Positions 28,601-35,589 of a stretch of DNA of 64,000 bases are shown piece after piece. The stretch is from contig NZ_VOBI01000001.1 in the NCBI RefSeq assembly GCF_008369325.1, forward strand, positions 124,001 to 188,000, in the 5' to 3' direction. The stretch is from Pseudomonas sp. ANT_H12B (GTDB lineage: Bacteria > Pseudomonadota > Gammaproteobacteria > Pseudomonadales > Pseudomonadaceae). Numbering within the stretch: the first letter of the stretch is position 1; every line of letters starts with the position of its first letter. The translations under genes and the position numbers were made by a program. The notes beneath the pieces are model-generated. The model saw only the letters and a list, made by a program, of their open reading frames with translations. It was not told the origin of the DNA and made no database searches.

Positions 28601-29337
28601 TTGAACAGGCCAAGGTGCTGTTGCAAGAACGCGACCAGCGCCTGCTCGATCATCAAGCGCAGCAAAACGGCAACCCTGATGCCGATCAGCTCGCAACGGC
28701 GCTGACTGAACTGCAAATCCAGTTCACCGCCAGCGAACACCGCTGCGCAGAACTGCGTGCCGAACAGACCGAGGACCAACGCCGGCAAAACGCCAATCAG
28801 GCGCTGGCGCAGCAAATCGCCGACGCCTACACCGAATACCAGCGCTGGGCGCGTTTGAACGCGCTGATCGGCTCGGCGACTGGCGACACCTTCCGCAAGA
28901 TCGCCCAGGCCTACAATCTTGACCTGCTGGTGCACCACGCGAACGTACAGTTACGGCAACTGGTGCGGCGCTATCGCCTGAAACGTGGCGGCAGCATGCT
29001 CGGGTTGCTGGTGATGGACACCGAGATGGGTGACGAACTGCGTTCGGTGCATTCGTTGTCCGGTGGCGAGACGTTCCTTGTGTCGTTGGCCCTGGCCTTG
29101 GGCCTGGCATCGATGGCGTCGAGCACGCTGAAAATCGAATCGCTGTTCATCGACGAAGGCTTTGGCAGTCTCGATCCGGAATCCCTGCAACTGGCCATGG
29201 ATGCACTCGACGGCTTGCAGGCTCAAGGGCGCAAGGTCGCGGTAATTTCTCATGTTCAGGAAATGCATGAGCGAATCCCGGTGCAGATCCAGGTCCGCCG
29301 TCAGGGCAACGGCCTGAGTACCCTGGAGGTGAAATGA
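25696..29337 (+). CDS. sbcC: Exonuclease subunit SbcC (Rad50-like SMC ATPase)
   Basis: A 1213-residue ATPase. Walker A is GPTGAGKST (37-45), and the zinc-hook motif CPVCG begins at C605 and joins two very long coiled coils unusually rich in glutamine. The ABC signature LSGGE is at 1121-1125 and Walker B ends in D1153-E1154 (FIDEGFGSLD). It dimerises through the hook and drives DNA processing by SbcD. It is translationally coupled to sbcD before it and to the GST gene after it. Confidence 0.96.
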   Translation: MKILAIRLKNLASLAGPFEIDFTAEPLASAGLFAITGPTGAGKSTLLDALCLALFGAVPRLNNTGRDAKVPDADGEIGTGDPRTLLRRGTGEGYAEVDFVGIDGRRYRARWEANRAREKAGGKLQASRQSLRDIDQDQLLASQKGEYKTQLEAALGLNFEQFTRAVLLAQSEFSAFLKADDNDRSELLEKLTDTALYTRLGRRAFDKTKDAREAHKLLQDQATGVTPLPPEARAELDERFNEAQQQLKTQQAQLKQLELQHTWLKDLRLLQDAQLSATEQLTSAQHHWESLTGERLKLTRLEQLAPQRHQFARKTELTAQLTPLDAQISQHSQQQAELNERQAQLEQSLSAAQTALAEAQSQHTTSAPLLRQAFEEQSTLARLVKDAGVSADLKQQAELACTQGQHTIQGLLDQQKLVAERLLRIAGELEQSTDLAPLSDAWNAYRDRLKQLMLVGNRLNKGQAELAALEQSATQAGEELATQRQSLEVLYKEAGAEPEAVTEQVQILGSLLQDNRKQQRAFEELTRLWSSQQDLDKRAAELQQRQLTAQQERERLTQDGVKTKNELTVAEQTLTVTRELLERQRLARSASVEELREQLQDDQPCPVCGSPDHPYHQPEALLQSLGRHDENEQANAQKAVDLLKEKLTDLRAEVGGLIAQQKELLQQQEHLATQQQSLAPSLDAHPLSAQLLAQDAAKRDAWLTQQSNQLNQSITQDEQRQTALLTLQQDAARLAQQLRSAEAASQQATQHLTNQQRELSSDRQRLDEELTAFSTLLPVDTLQALRNEPAATFMQLDRQITQRLEQLDQQRDELSEQQQRQQTLEKEQDRQQTRAQQLQTAQQQFTALAEQQHTCEQKLAQLLGEHSSAEQWQQQLDQAVDQARNAETTANQELQTVRTRLVQLAAELKAQQERRTALETEDRELSGKIADWRALHPELDDGGLEELLSVDDQQVSQLRQQLQQNEKAIEQAKVLLQERDQRLLDHQAQQNGNPDADQLATALTELQIQFTASEHRCAELRAEQTEDQRRQNANQALAQQIADAYTEYQRWARLNALIGSATGDTFRKIAQAYNLDLLVHHANVQLRQLVRRYRLKRGGSMLGLLVMDTEMGDELRSVHSLSGGETFLVSLALALGLASMASSTLKIESLFIDEGFGSLDPESLQLAMDALDGLQAQGRKVAVISHVQEMHERIPVQIQVRRQGNGLSTLEVK

Positions 29338-29948
29338 ATACGCTGTATTCCTTCCGCCGCTGCCCCTACGCGATGCGCGCGCGTATGGCCCTGCGCTACT
29401 CCGGGGTTGTAGTGGACATCGTCGAGATCAGCCTGAAGGCCAAACCCGCGCAAATGCTTGCGCTATCGAGCAAAGGCACGGTGCCGGTGCTGAGCGTTGA
29501 CGGCCAGGTGATCGATGAAAGCCTGGCGATCATGCACTGGGCCGTCGCACAGAATGATCCGCAGGATTGGTTGCTCAAGGATGATCCTGTCGGGCAGCAA
29601 CAGATCGCCGGGCTGATCGAAGAGAACGATCAGGTGTTCAAAGTACATCTGAATCACTACAAGTACGCCGAGCGTTATCCCGGACAACCGATGGAGGTTT
29701 ATCGCGCCGAAGGTGAGGTGTTTTTACGCAAACTCGATGAGCTGCTGGAGGGGCGCGACTATTTGCTGGCAGAGCATCCGAGCCTGGCGGATGTGGCCCT
29801 GATGCCGTTCGTGCGGCAATTCGCCCATGTCGATCGCGAGTGGTTCGGGCAAACGCCCTATCGCCGTTTGCAGGCTTGGTTGCAGCGGTTTCTGGAGTCG
29901 GAGTTGTTTGTCGGCGTTATGCAGAAGGAGCCGCACCGCCCCCTGTAA
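29334..29948 (+). CDS. Glutathione S-transferase family protein
   Basis: A 204-residue GST. The N-terminal thioredoxin-like domain opens with LYSFRRCPYAMRARMALRYSG (C10 of a glutaredoxin-like CPYA), followed by the SSKGTVPVL cis-proline and DESLAIMHW glutathione-binding motifs. The all-helical C-terminal domain runs from about 85. The active cysteine suggests an omega- or glutaredoxin-like activity. ATGA overlap with sbcC makes it part of the sbcDC transcript; a functional link to DNA repair is not implied. Confidence 0.88.
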   Translation: MNTLYSFRRCPYAMRARMALRYSGVVVDIVEISLKAKPAQMLALSSKGTVPVLSVDGQVIDESLAIMHWAVAQNDPQDWLLKDDPVGQQQIAGLIEENDQVFKVHLNHYKYAERYPGQPMEVYRAEGEVFLRKLDELLEGRDYLLAEHPSLADVALMPFVRQFAHVDREWFGQTPYRRLQAWLQRFLESELFVGVMQKEPHRPL

Positions 29949-29968
29949 TTGGGGCGCGTCTAGGCGAC

Positions 29969-30226
29969 TCAGGCGAACACTGCACACATCTCTAACGCCG
30001 AGCAGTCCACGCGGAACGGCCCGAAAAAACTGCCTTGGCGTTTGATCGGCGGATTGCCGGCCAGCAACCCCAGGGCCTTCGCGGTTTCAATGTTACGAGC
30101 AAGGTTGTGATTGGCTTCGATAGACCGTGCCACCGACCCCGCTGAGGCCTGTCCGATCCCCAACAAGGAAGATCCATTGGTCATGAATGCCAGGAAGGCG
30201 ATGACCCAGAGTTTGTGCCCTTTCAT
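29969..30226 (-). CDS. Small exported hypothetical protein, 85 aa
   Basis: An 85-residue protein starting with a signal-peptide-like segment (MKGHKLWVIAFLAFMTNGSS, possible cut after QASA). The mature part holds SIEANHNLARNIETAKALGLL and a C-terminal FRVDCSALEMCAVFA with two cysteines that could form a disulfide. No family recognised. Its ATG overlaps the stop of the upstream small gene (ATGA), so the two are translationally coupled. Confidence 0.55.
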   Translation of the reverse strand: MKGHKLWVIAFLAFMTNGSSLLGIGQASAGSVARSIEANHNLARNIETAKALGLLAGNPPIKRQGSFFGPFRVDCSALEMCAVFA

Positions 30227-30435
30227 GCCCCGGCGACTCCCGCGAGTTCAGCCTGATCGACCATCGCGCTTTGCGAACGGTGTTCAAACTGGATGCCGGG
30301 ATGAGCGACTTTGATCGGCGCTTCAAGGGGCTGACGCGACTGCGGTGAAAGGCTGAAAACCAGCACCAGGGCCAGGTAAAGACCGATCGCCACATAGGCG
30401 CCGCGTTTGGCAGAAGTGAGAATTGCGCTGGCCAT
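30223..30435 (-). CDS. Small membrane protein, 70 aa
   Basis: A 70-residue protein with one N-terminal membrane helix (AYVAIGLYLALVLVFSL). The remaining residues are polar, with QPLEAPIKVAHPGIQFEH. The ATG at 30435 was preferred to one at 30453 because GGAGA lies 7 bases before it. It is coupled to the gene at 29969. No family recognised. Confidence 0.55.
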   Translation of the reverse strand: MASAILTSAKRGAYVAIGLYLALVLVFSLSPQSRQPLEAPIKVAHPGIQFEHRSQSAMVDQAELAGVAGA

Positions 30436-30550
30436 GATGTTCTCCGTGGACATGTTTCGATGTCCACAGAATCGATCAAAAAAGCCGAACAAACCACTCA
30501 GGGATATCCATAGTGACCATCAGCTTCGTTGATCATTAAGCCAATCTATT

Positions 30551-30676
30551 TCAGTCTTCAATAAAACTCATCAAGCGCTCGCGGGCCGCATCCGGCTCGT
30601 TAACAACGGGCTGGTCAGCCGAAAGAATAGGGGTGGAATAGAGAAACAGAAGAACCAATGCCAGACGCATCGCCAT
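30551..30676 (-). CDS. Very small exported peptide, 41 aa
   Basis: A short frame: MAMRLALVLLFLYSTPILSA, then a mature peptide of about 21 residues (DQPVVNEPDAARERLMSFIED). The hydrophobic core and SA cut site are a good signal peptide. AAGGA lies 8 bases before this ATG; an in-frame ATG at 30694 has no ribosome site. It lies upstream of the two small genes above on the same strand. Function unknown; too short for most gene finders. Confidence 0.5.
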   Translation of the reverse strand: MAMRLALVLLFLYSTPILSADQPVVNEPDAARERLMSFIED

Positions 30677-30788
30677 GCTGTCGATCCTTGTCATAAGAAG
30701 GAGTCAAAAAATCAGCGTCAAATCTAAACGCATGGCCATGTGATATCAAGCGCTAGATTGATGGCAATATGATGCTGTCGTAAACGCG

Positions 30789-30866
30789 TTATGCAGGAGC
30801 GACATCACTCAGGGTTCCTCGACGCTTCTCAGGTCGATTGGCACAAGTGACTTCGCTCCTGCATAA
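30789..30866. repeat. Inverted pair of TATGCAGGAGCGA REP-like sequences
   Basis: TTATGCAGGAGCGACATCAC (30789-30808) and its near reverse complement GTGACTTCGCTCCTGCATAA (30847-30866) flank a 38-base spacer. The pair sits between two small genes and may end transcription of the one at 30886. Confidence 0.75.
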
Positions 30867-30885
30867 AAGGTGCAGGGATTGAATT

Positions 30886-31065
30886 TCAGGCTTGGGTTTT
30901 GTGATCCAGAGCCGCGTAGAAGTTGGCGCTCTGTTGCAGGTATTTCTGGGTGTAGCTCTGGGCGTGGGATTTTTTATCGCTGATTTCAACGTTGGCACTG
31001 GCTGGCAGAGCAACGGTGGCGGAGATGGCGGAAGCGGCGATTACAGAGAAGAGATTGAAGTTCAT
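30886..31065 (-). CDS. Small periplasmic hypothetical protein, 59 aa
   Basis: A 59-residue protein with a clean signal peptide (MNFNLFSVIAASAISATVAL, cut near PASA). The mature part is about 34 residues (NVEISDKKSHAQSYTQKYLQ..SANFYAALDHK). The ATG at 31065 has a GAGGAA site. Alternative starts further upstream lack one. It has its own leader and is flanked on its 3' side by an inverted REP-like pair. Function unknown. Confidence 0.6.
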   Translation of the reverse strand: MNFNLFSVIAASAISATVALPASANVEISDKKSHAQSYTQKYLQQSANFYAALDHKTQA

Positions 31066-31220
31066 GGCGGTATTCCTCGAAGTCAGTTGGCTTGCTTGCC
31101 CGGTGGGGCCGTGAAGCAAACTTAACCTTCGAGGGTTCTCGTCTGAAATCTTTTGTAGCATTAGCAGATATCAGCGTCATTAATAGAAGGTTGCAGGCCC
31201 CATCAACCGGGGCCTGCGGT

Positions 31221-32396
31221 CTATTGACGCAGCAGGAACTTGAGGTCGCTGGGGGCATCCATCGGTAATTTATGCACGGTTTTACCCAGCAAGCCGGTCT
31301 TGGCATCGCGCTCGACGACGACAATCTGGTTGCTCTTCTGGTTGGCAATCAACAGGAATTTACCACTCGGATCGAGGCTGAACTCACGCGGGTGATCACC
31401 TTCCACCGCGCGGCGCTGCAGCTCTTTGAGATGGCCGGTTGCAGGGTCGATGGCGAACACCAGCAGCTGATTGGCGGTGCCACGGTTGCTGACGTAGAGG
31501 AACTTGCCATCGGCTGAGGCGTGCAGCGCAGCCGCAGCCTTGCCCGAGGTCGGCTGACCCGCCGCCAGCTCGATCATCTGCGTTTGCTCAAGTTTGCCGT
31601 CCTTGTAATTGAACACGGCCACCTGCGCGCTCATTTCCATGGTCAGCCAGGCGTGCTCGCCATCAGCACTGAACAGCAAATGGCGAGGACCGCTGCCTGG
31701 TGGCAATTGCACTGACGCGGGGGTAGCGGCGGTCAACGGCAGGTCCGGATTGGCCTTGGGATCGAAGCGGTAGACAAAGATCTTGTCGGCACCCAGATCA
31801 TTGGAAAACACGTATTTGCCGTCCGGCGACGAGACCGTCGAATGCACGTGTGCCGACATCTGCCGCTCCGGATTGACCCGGCTTGATGGATGACTGCTCA
31901 TCTGCACCACGGGTTGGAGTTTGCCATCGGCGCCTACCGGCAACACCGCCAGGGTGCCGCCCGGATCCTCAGCCACCGAATAGTTGCTGACAAACAGGTG
32001 ACTGGCATCACCGCTGACGCTCGAATGCGTTGGCTCGTTACCCAGGCTCAGCACTTGGTTGATCAGGCTCAGCTCATGGGTTTTGGGATCGATCGCATAA
32101 CTGCTGACGCGCCCTACCGGATCAACCTGCCCCGGGCCGTTTTCGTTGACCACGAACAGGTGACGCTGGTCCTTGGACAGGGTCAGCCAGGACGGATTTT
32201 CGCTTTTAACCACTTGCAGCGGTTTGGCGTTGATCTGCCCGGTGGCGGCGTCGAAGTTCAGGCGATAAGTACCTTGGCTCTGACCGGCCGTGTAGGAACC
32301 GACCAGCAACTGATAGTCGTCGGCCGACGCAACCTGAAAACCCATCGCGCCGACGCTGCCGGCCATCAACAGTGGCCAGAGCTTACGCACCCTCAT
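31221..32396 (-). CDS. Exported lactonase family protein (6-phosphogluconolactonase-like beta-propeller)
   Basis: A 391-residue protein. A signal peptide (cut near ASA-DD) precedes a seven-bladed propeller typical of the Pgl/lactonase family: LLVGSYTAGQSQGTYRL, NPSWLTLSKDQRHLFVVNE, GSGPRHLLFSADGEHAWL, GDHPREFSLDPSGKFLLIAN. Cytosolic relatives hydrolyse 6-phosphogluconolactone; an exported version more likely acts on another lactone or is only structural. The ATG at 32396 (SD GAAGAGG) overlaps the end of the upstream small gene by 14 bases, so they are coupled. Confidence 0.83.
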   Translation of the reverse strand: MRVRKLWPLLMAGSVGAMGFQVASADDYQLLVGSYTAGQSQGTYRLNFDAATGQINAKPLQVVKSENPSWLTLSKDQRHLFVVNENGPGQVDPVGRVSSYAIDPKTHELSLINQVLSLGNEPTHSSVSGDASHLFVSNYSVAEDPGGTLAVLPVGADGKLQPVVQMSSHPSSRVNPERQMSAHVHSTVSSPDGKYVFSNDLGADKIFVYRFDPKANPDLPLTAATPASVQLPPGSGPRHLLFSADGEHAWLTMEMSAQVAVFNYKDGKLEQTQMIELAAGQPTSGKAAAALHASADGKFLYVSNRGTANQLLVFAIDPATGHLKELQRRAVEGDHPREFSLDPSGKFLLIANQKSNQIVVVERDAKTGLLGKTVHKLPMDAPSDLKFLLRQ

Positions 32397-32679
32397 TCCC
32401 CTCTTCCTCGTCGTCATCACCGCGGAACGCGGTCATGCACACCAGCCGGTGCTCACCTGAACTGCCGGTGATGACCCAACTTTGCAGGGTTGGATCGAAG
32501 GTCGCGGCCTCGACTTCGGCCAGGGTGAACTCCCAGTGCTTGGACACACGACCGTCCAAGCATTCGATGTGCAGATTATCGTCTTCATCGAAGGAGAATT
32601 CGAAGGCGTGCAGCCCGTCGATTTCCACCATATCGCAGTGTTCGAGGGTGGCGAGCAAGGTGTCGGTTGCGGAAGTCAT
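32383..32679 (-). CDS. DUF5629-like protein, 98 aa
   Basis: A 98-residue acidic protein beginning MTSATDTLLATLEHCDMVEI with DGLHAFEFSFDEDDNLHIECLDGR and HRLVCMTAFRG, a pattern I associate with the Pseudomonas family DUF5629. It ends in a run of D and E residues. The role is unknown. The start at 32679 is the first with a plausible leader. The reading frame overlaps the lactonase start by 14 bases. Confidence 0.6.
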   Translation of the reverse strand: MTSATDTLLATLEHCDMVEIDGLHAFEFSFDEDDNLHIECLDGRVSKHWEFTLAEVEAATFDPTLQSWVITGSSGEHRLVCMTAFRGDDDEEEGNEGA

Positions 32680-32732
32680 GGCAGTCAATCTTTGAATGGG
32701 AAAGACGCAATGATAGCTCATCACACCGCAAT

Positions 32733-32843
32733 GATTGTTCCCACGCTCTGCGTGGGAATGCAGCCCGTGACGCTCCGCGTCGCATCAGAAGCCGAACGCG
32801 GAGCGTCCGTTGAGGCATTCCCACGCAGAGCGTGGGAACGATC
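32733..32843. repeat. GATCGTTCCCACG palindromic element, copy B
   Basis: A nearly complete copy. Left end GATTGTTCCCACGCTCTGCG, right end ending in GCGTGGGAACGATC; terminal arms of about 29 bases are inverted repeats with one mismatch. It sits between the aldehyde dehydrogenase stop and the upstream region of the DUF5629-like gene. Confidence 0.85.
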
Positions 32844-32853
32844 AGTTACAGGA

Positions 32854-34434
32854 TTACAGTGCTTCGCGGGATGGCTTGCCATCCACCAACCGCTGAATGC
32901 GCAGCGGATTGCCATTCTTCAACGCCTCCGGCAGCAGGCTGTCGGGGTAGTTCTGGAAGCACACCGGGCGCAGGAAACGGTCGATGGCCAAGGTACCCAC
33001 CGACGTGCCGCGCGCATCGGACGTTGCCGGATATGGCCCGCCGTGAACCATCGAATCGCAGACCTCCACACCAGTCGGATAACCATTGAGCAGGATCCGC
33101 CCGACCTTCTGTTCCAGCAACGGCGTCAGTTCGGCGAACTGTTCGAAATCCGTCGGTTCGCCAATGATGGTCGCCGTCAGCTGCCCATGCAGGCCGTTCA
33201 ACGCAGCACTGAGTTGTGCCTGATCGGCGACTTCGATAAACACCGTGGTCGGGCCGAAGACCTCTTCCTGCAAGACTTCATCGCCGTTGATCAACAGACT
33301 GACATCGGCCTTGAACAGTTGCGGCTGGGCCTGATTGCCTTGTTGCGGGCTGCCGGCCAGATGTTCGATGCCCGGATGTGCGAGTAGTTTTTGCAGGCCT
33401 TTGCCGTAGCTGCTCAAGGTCCCGGCGTTGAGCATGGTTTGCGCCGGCTGATCGCCCATAAGTCCGGCCACCTGCTGCACGAACGCACTGAACTGCGGTG
33501 AACGAATACCGATGACCAAACCAGGATTGGTGCAGAACTGACCACAGCCCTGAACCACCGACGCCGTCAGGTCACGGGCAACGGTTTCTGCCCGAGCGTC
33601 CAGCGCCTGCGGCAACACGATCACCGGGTTGATGCTCGACATCTCGGCGAACACCGGGATTGGCTGCGCACGTGCGGCGGCCATGTCACACAACGCGCGG
33701 CCACCCTTGAGCGAACCGGTAAAGCCTACTGCCTGAATCGCTGGATGCTTGACCAGCGCTTCACCGACTCCGGCACCGTAGATCATGTTGAACACACCGG
33801 CCGGCATCGCGGTTTTGTCCGCCGCGCGGATGATCGCATTGGCAACGAGTTCGGCAGTGGCCATGTGGCCGCTGTGAGCCTTGAACACCACCGGGCAACC
33901 GGCGGCCAATGCCGACGCGGTGTCGCCGCCAGCGGTGGAAAACGCCAATGGAAAGTTGCTGGCGCCAAACACCGCAACCGGTCCGAGACCGATGCGGTAC
34001 TGACGCAGGTCAGGACGCGGCAGCGGTTTGCGCTCAGGCAGTGCCTGGTCGATCCGCGCACCGTAGAAATCACCGCGACGCAGCACCTTGGCGAACAGAC
34101 GCATCTGGCCGCTGGTGCGACCGCGCTCGCCCTGAATGCGCGCGGCAGGCAGCGCGGTTTCGCGGCAGACCACGGCCACGAACTCATCGCCGAGGGCGTC
34201 CAGTTCATCGGCAACGGCATCCAGAAATTGCGCACGTCGCTCGGCGCTCAGACTGCGATAGGCCGGGTAAGCCGCCGCAGCAGCCTTGGCCGCGGCATCA
34301 ACTTCTTGCGCAGTGGCCTGGTAGAAATCGTGGGGCAACGCCTCGCCAGTGCTGGCGTCGACGCTCTGGAGTTTGACGGTGCCGGCGCCGCTGCGCTGGC
34401 CATTGATGTAGTTGTGACCAAGGATCTGGGTCAT
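32854..34434 (-). CDS. NADP-type aldehyde dehydrogenase, probable 2,5-dioxopentanoate dehydrogenase
   Basis: A 526-residue aldehyde dehydrogenase of the alpha-ketoglutaric semialdehyde dehydrogenase type. Catalytic residues: C301 in GQFCTNPG, E264 in FAEMSSINP, N160 in GASNFPLAFS; also GFTGSLKGGRAL. It would oxidise 2,5-dioxopentanoate to 2-oxoglutarate, the last step of the oxidative L-arabinose and related sugar-acid routes. The ATG at 34434 follows GGAG and lies 10 bases after the GguC stop, so the two are co-transcribed. Substrate assignment rests on context and sequence pattern. Confidence 0.87.
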   Translation of the reverse strand: MTQILGHNYINGQRSGAGTVKLQSVDASTGEALPHDFYQATAQEVDAAAKAAAAAYPAYRSLSAERRAQFLDAVADELDALGDEFVAVVCRETALPAARIQGERGRTSGQMRLFAKVLRRGDFYGARIDQALPERKPLPRPDLRQYRIGLGPVAVFGASNFPLAFSTAGGDTASALAAGCPVVFKAHSGHMATAELVANAIIRAADKTAMPAGVFNMIYGAGVGEALVKHPAIQAVGFTGSLKGGRALCDMAAARAQPIPVFAEMSSINPVIVLPQALDARAETVARDLTASVVQGCGQFCTNPGLVIGIRSPQFSAFVQQVAGLMGDQPAQTMLNAGTLSSYGKGLQKLLAHPGIEHLAGSPQQGNQAQPQLFKADVSLLINGDEVLQEEVFGPTTVFIEVADQAQLSAALNGLHGQLTATIIGEPTDFEQFAELTPLLEQKVGRILLNGYPTGVEVCDSMVHGGPYPATSDARGTSVGTLAIDRFLRPVCFQNYPDSLLPEALKNGNPLRIQRLVDGKPSREAL

Positions 34435-34444
34435 GGGTATCTCC

Positions 34445-35437
34445 TTAAAGGGTGCCGACGGTGCCGGGCTCGAACGCCGATTCGACGGGCGCGATGCCAT
34501 TGATCAACGGCGCGCCGAACTCGGCTTGGCTGATCTCGAATACATCACCCGGTTGGGTGCGGATGCCGTCGGCGAAGGACAGGGTCGCAGTGCCGAAGAA
34601 GTGAATGTGCACATCGCCCGGACGCAGGAACTGGCTGTACTTGAAATGGTGGTACTCGAGGTTCGCAAGGCTGTGGCACATGTTGGCTTCGCCACTGAGA
34701 AACTCGTTCTGCCAAAGCACCTCGCCGTCACGCAGGATGCGGCTGGTGCCTGCCAGGTGTTGGGGTAGCTCACCGACCCGAAGTTCCGGACCGTAACTGC
34801 AACTGCGCAATTTCGAGTGGGCCAGGTAGAGGTAGTTCTTGCGCTCCATCACGTGATCGGAGAATTCGTTGCCCACCGCAAAACCGAGGCGATAGGGTTT
34901 GCCGTCATGCCCGATGACATACAGGCCGCTGAGCTCAGGCTCTTCACCGGCGTCTTCGGCAAACGGCGGCTGCGGAAACGGGTGGCCCGGCCGCACGACA
35001 ATGCTGCCGTCGCCCTTGTAGAACCATTCCGGTTGCACACCGGCCTGGCCAGCCGCAGGTTTGCCGCCCTCCACGCCCCACTTGAAGATGCGCATGGTGT
35101 CGGTCATCGCCGCTTCATCACCGGCCTGCTGGTGCATTTTGTCTCGGGCCGAGGCGCTGCCCAAATGAGTCAGGCCGGTACCGCTGACCAGCAGGTGCGC
35201 CGGGTCCGGGTGATCCAGCGGGGGCAGGATGCGCAGCGTCGCCAGCAGTTCTGCATAGTCGTGGCTGATGCCCAGGCCCAGGCTTTTCACCTGCTGCTCA
35301 AGATTGACGCCCGCCTCGATCGCCGCCAGGGCCAGATCGCGCACCGTGCGCGCTTTCTGCACTTCGCGCACCAGCCCTTCCTCGACCACGCCAACCCGGC
35401 GCTCGCCGTTACTTAATTCGAACTGAACCAAACGCAT
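34445..35437 (-). CDS. GguC/AraD1-family (FAH-fold) protein, probable 2-keto-3-deoxy-sugar-acid dehydratase
   Basis: A 330-residue protein of the fumarylacetoacetate hydrolase superfamily, GguC/AraD1 branch: SGTGLTHLGSASARDKMH, KPAAGQAGVQPEWFYKGDG and GEEPELSGLYVIG are family marks, with acidic metal ligands in the last. AraD1 members convert 2-keto-3-deoxy-L-arabonate to 2,5-dioxopentanoate, the substrate of the neighbouring dehydrogenase. GGAG precedes the ATG. A REPIN separates it from the MFS gene upstream, which is on the same strand. Confidence 0.82.
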   Translation of the reverse strand: MRLVQFELSNGERRVGVVEEGLVREVQKARTVRDLALAAIEAGVNLEQQVKSLGLGISHDYAELLATLRILPPLDHPDPAHLLVSGTGLTHLGSASARDKMHQQAGDEAAMTDTMRIFKWGVEGGKPAAGQAGVQPEWFYKGDGSIVVRPGHPFPQPPFAEDAGEEPELSGLYVIGHDGKPYRLGFAVGNEFSDHVMERKNYLYLAHSKLRSCSYGPELRVGELPQHLAGTSRILRDGEVLWQNEFLSGEANMCHSLANLEYHHFKYSQFLRPGDVHIHFFGTATLSFADGIRTQPGDVFEISQAEFGAPLINGIAPVESAFEPGTVGTL

Positions 35438-35473
35438 GATTTTCTCCTGTTATTCAAAACACCACCGTCCCCT

Positions 35474-35561
35474 GTGGGAGCGGGCTTGCCCGCGATGACG
35501 GCGGCACATTCACCAATGATGTGTCAGGCCGATTGCTATCGCGGGCAAGCCCCGCTCCCAC
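35474..35561. repeat. REPIN between the MFS and GguC genes
   Basis: GTGGGAGCGGGCTTGCCCGC at 35474 and an inverted copy ATCGCGGGCAAGCCCCGCTC (one extra C) ending at 35561, 40 bases apart. It lies within the presumed operon and may set a step in expression between the transporter and the enzymes. Confidence 0.87.
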
Positions 35562-35589
35562 AGAGATGGTAGGCATCACAAAATGTGTG

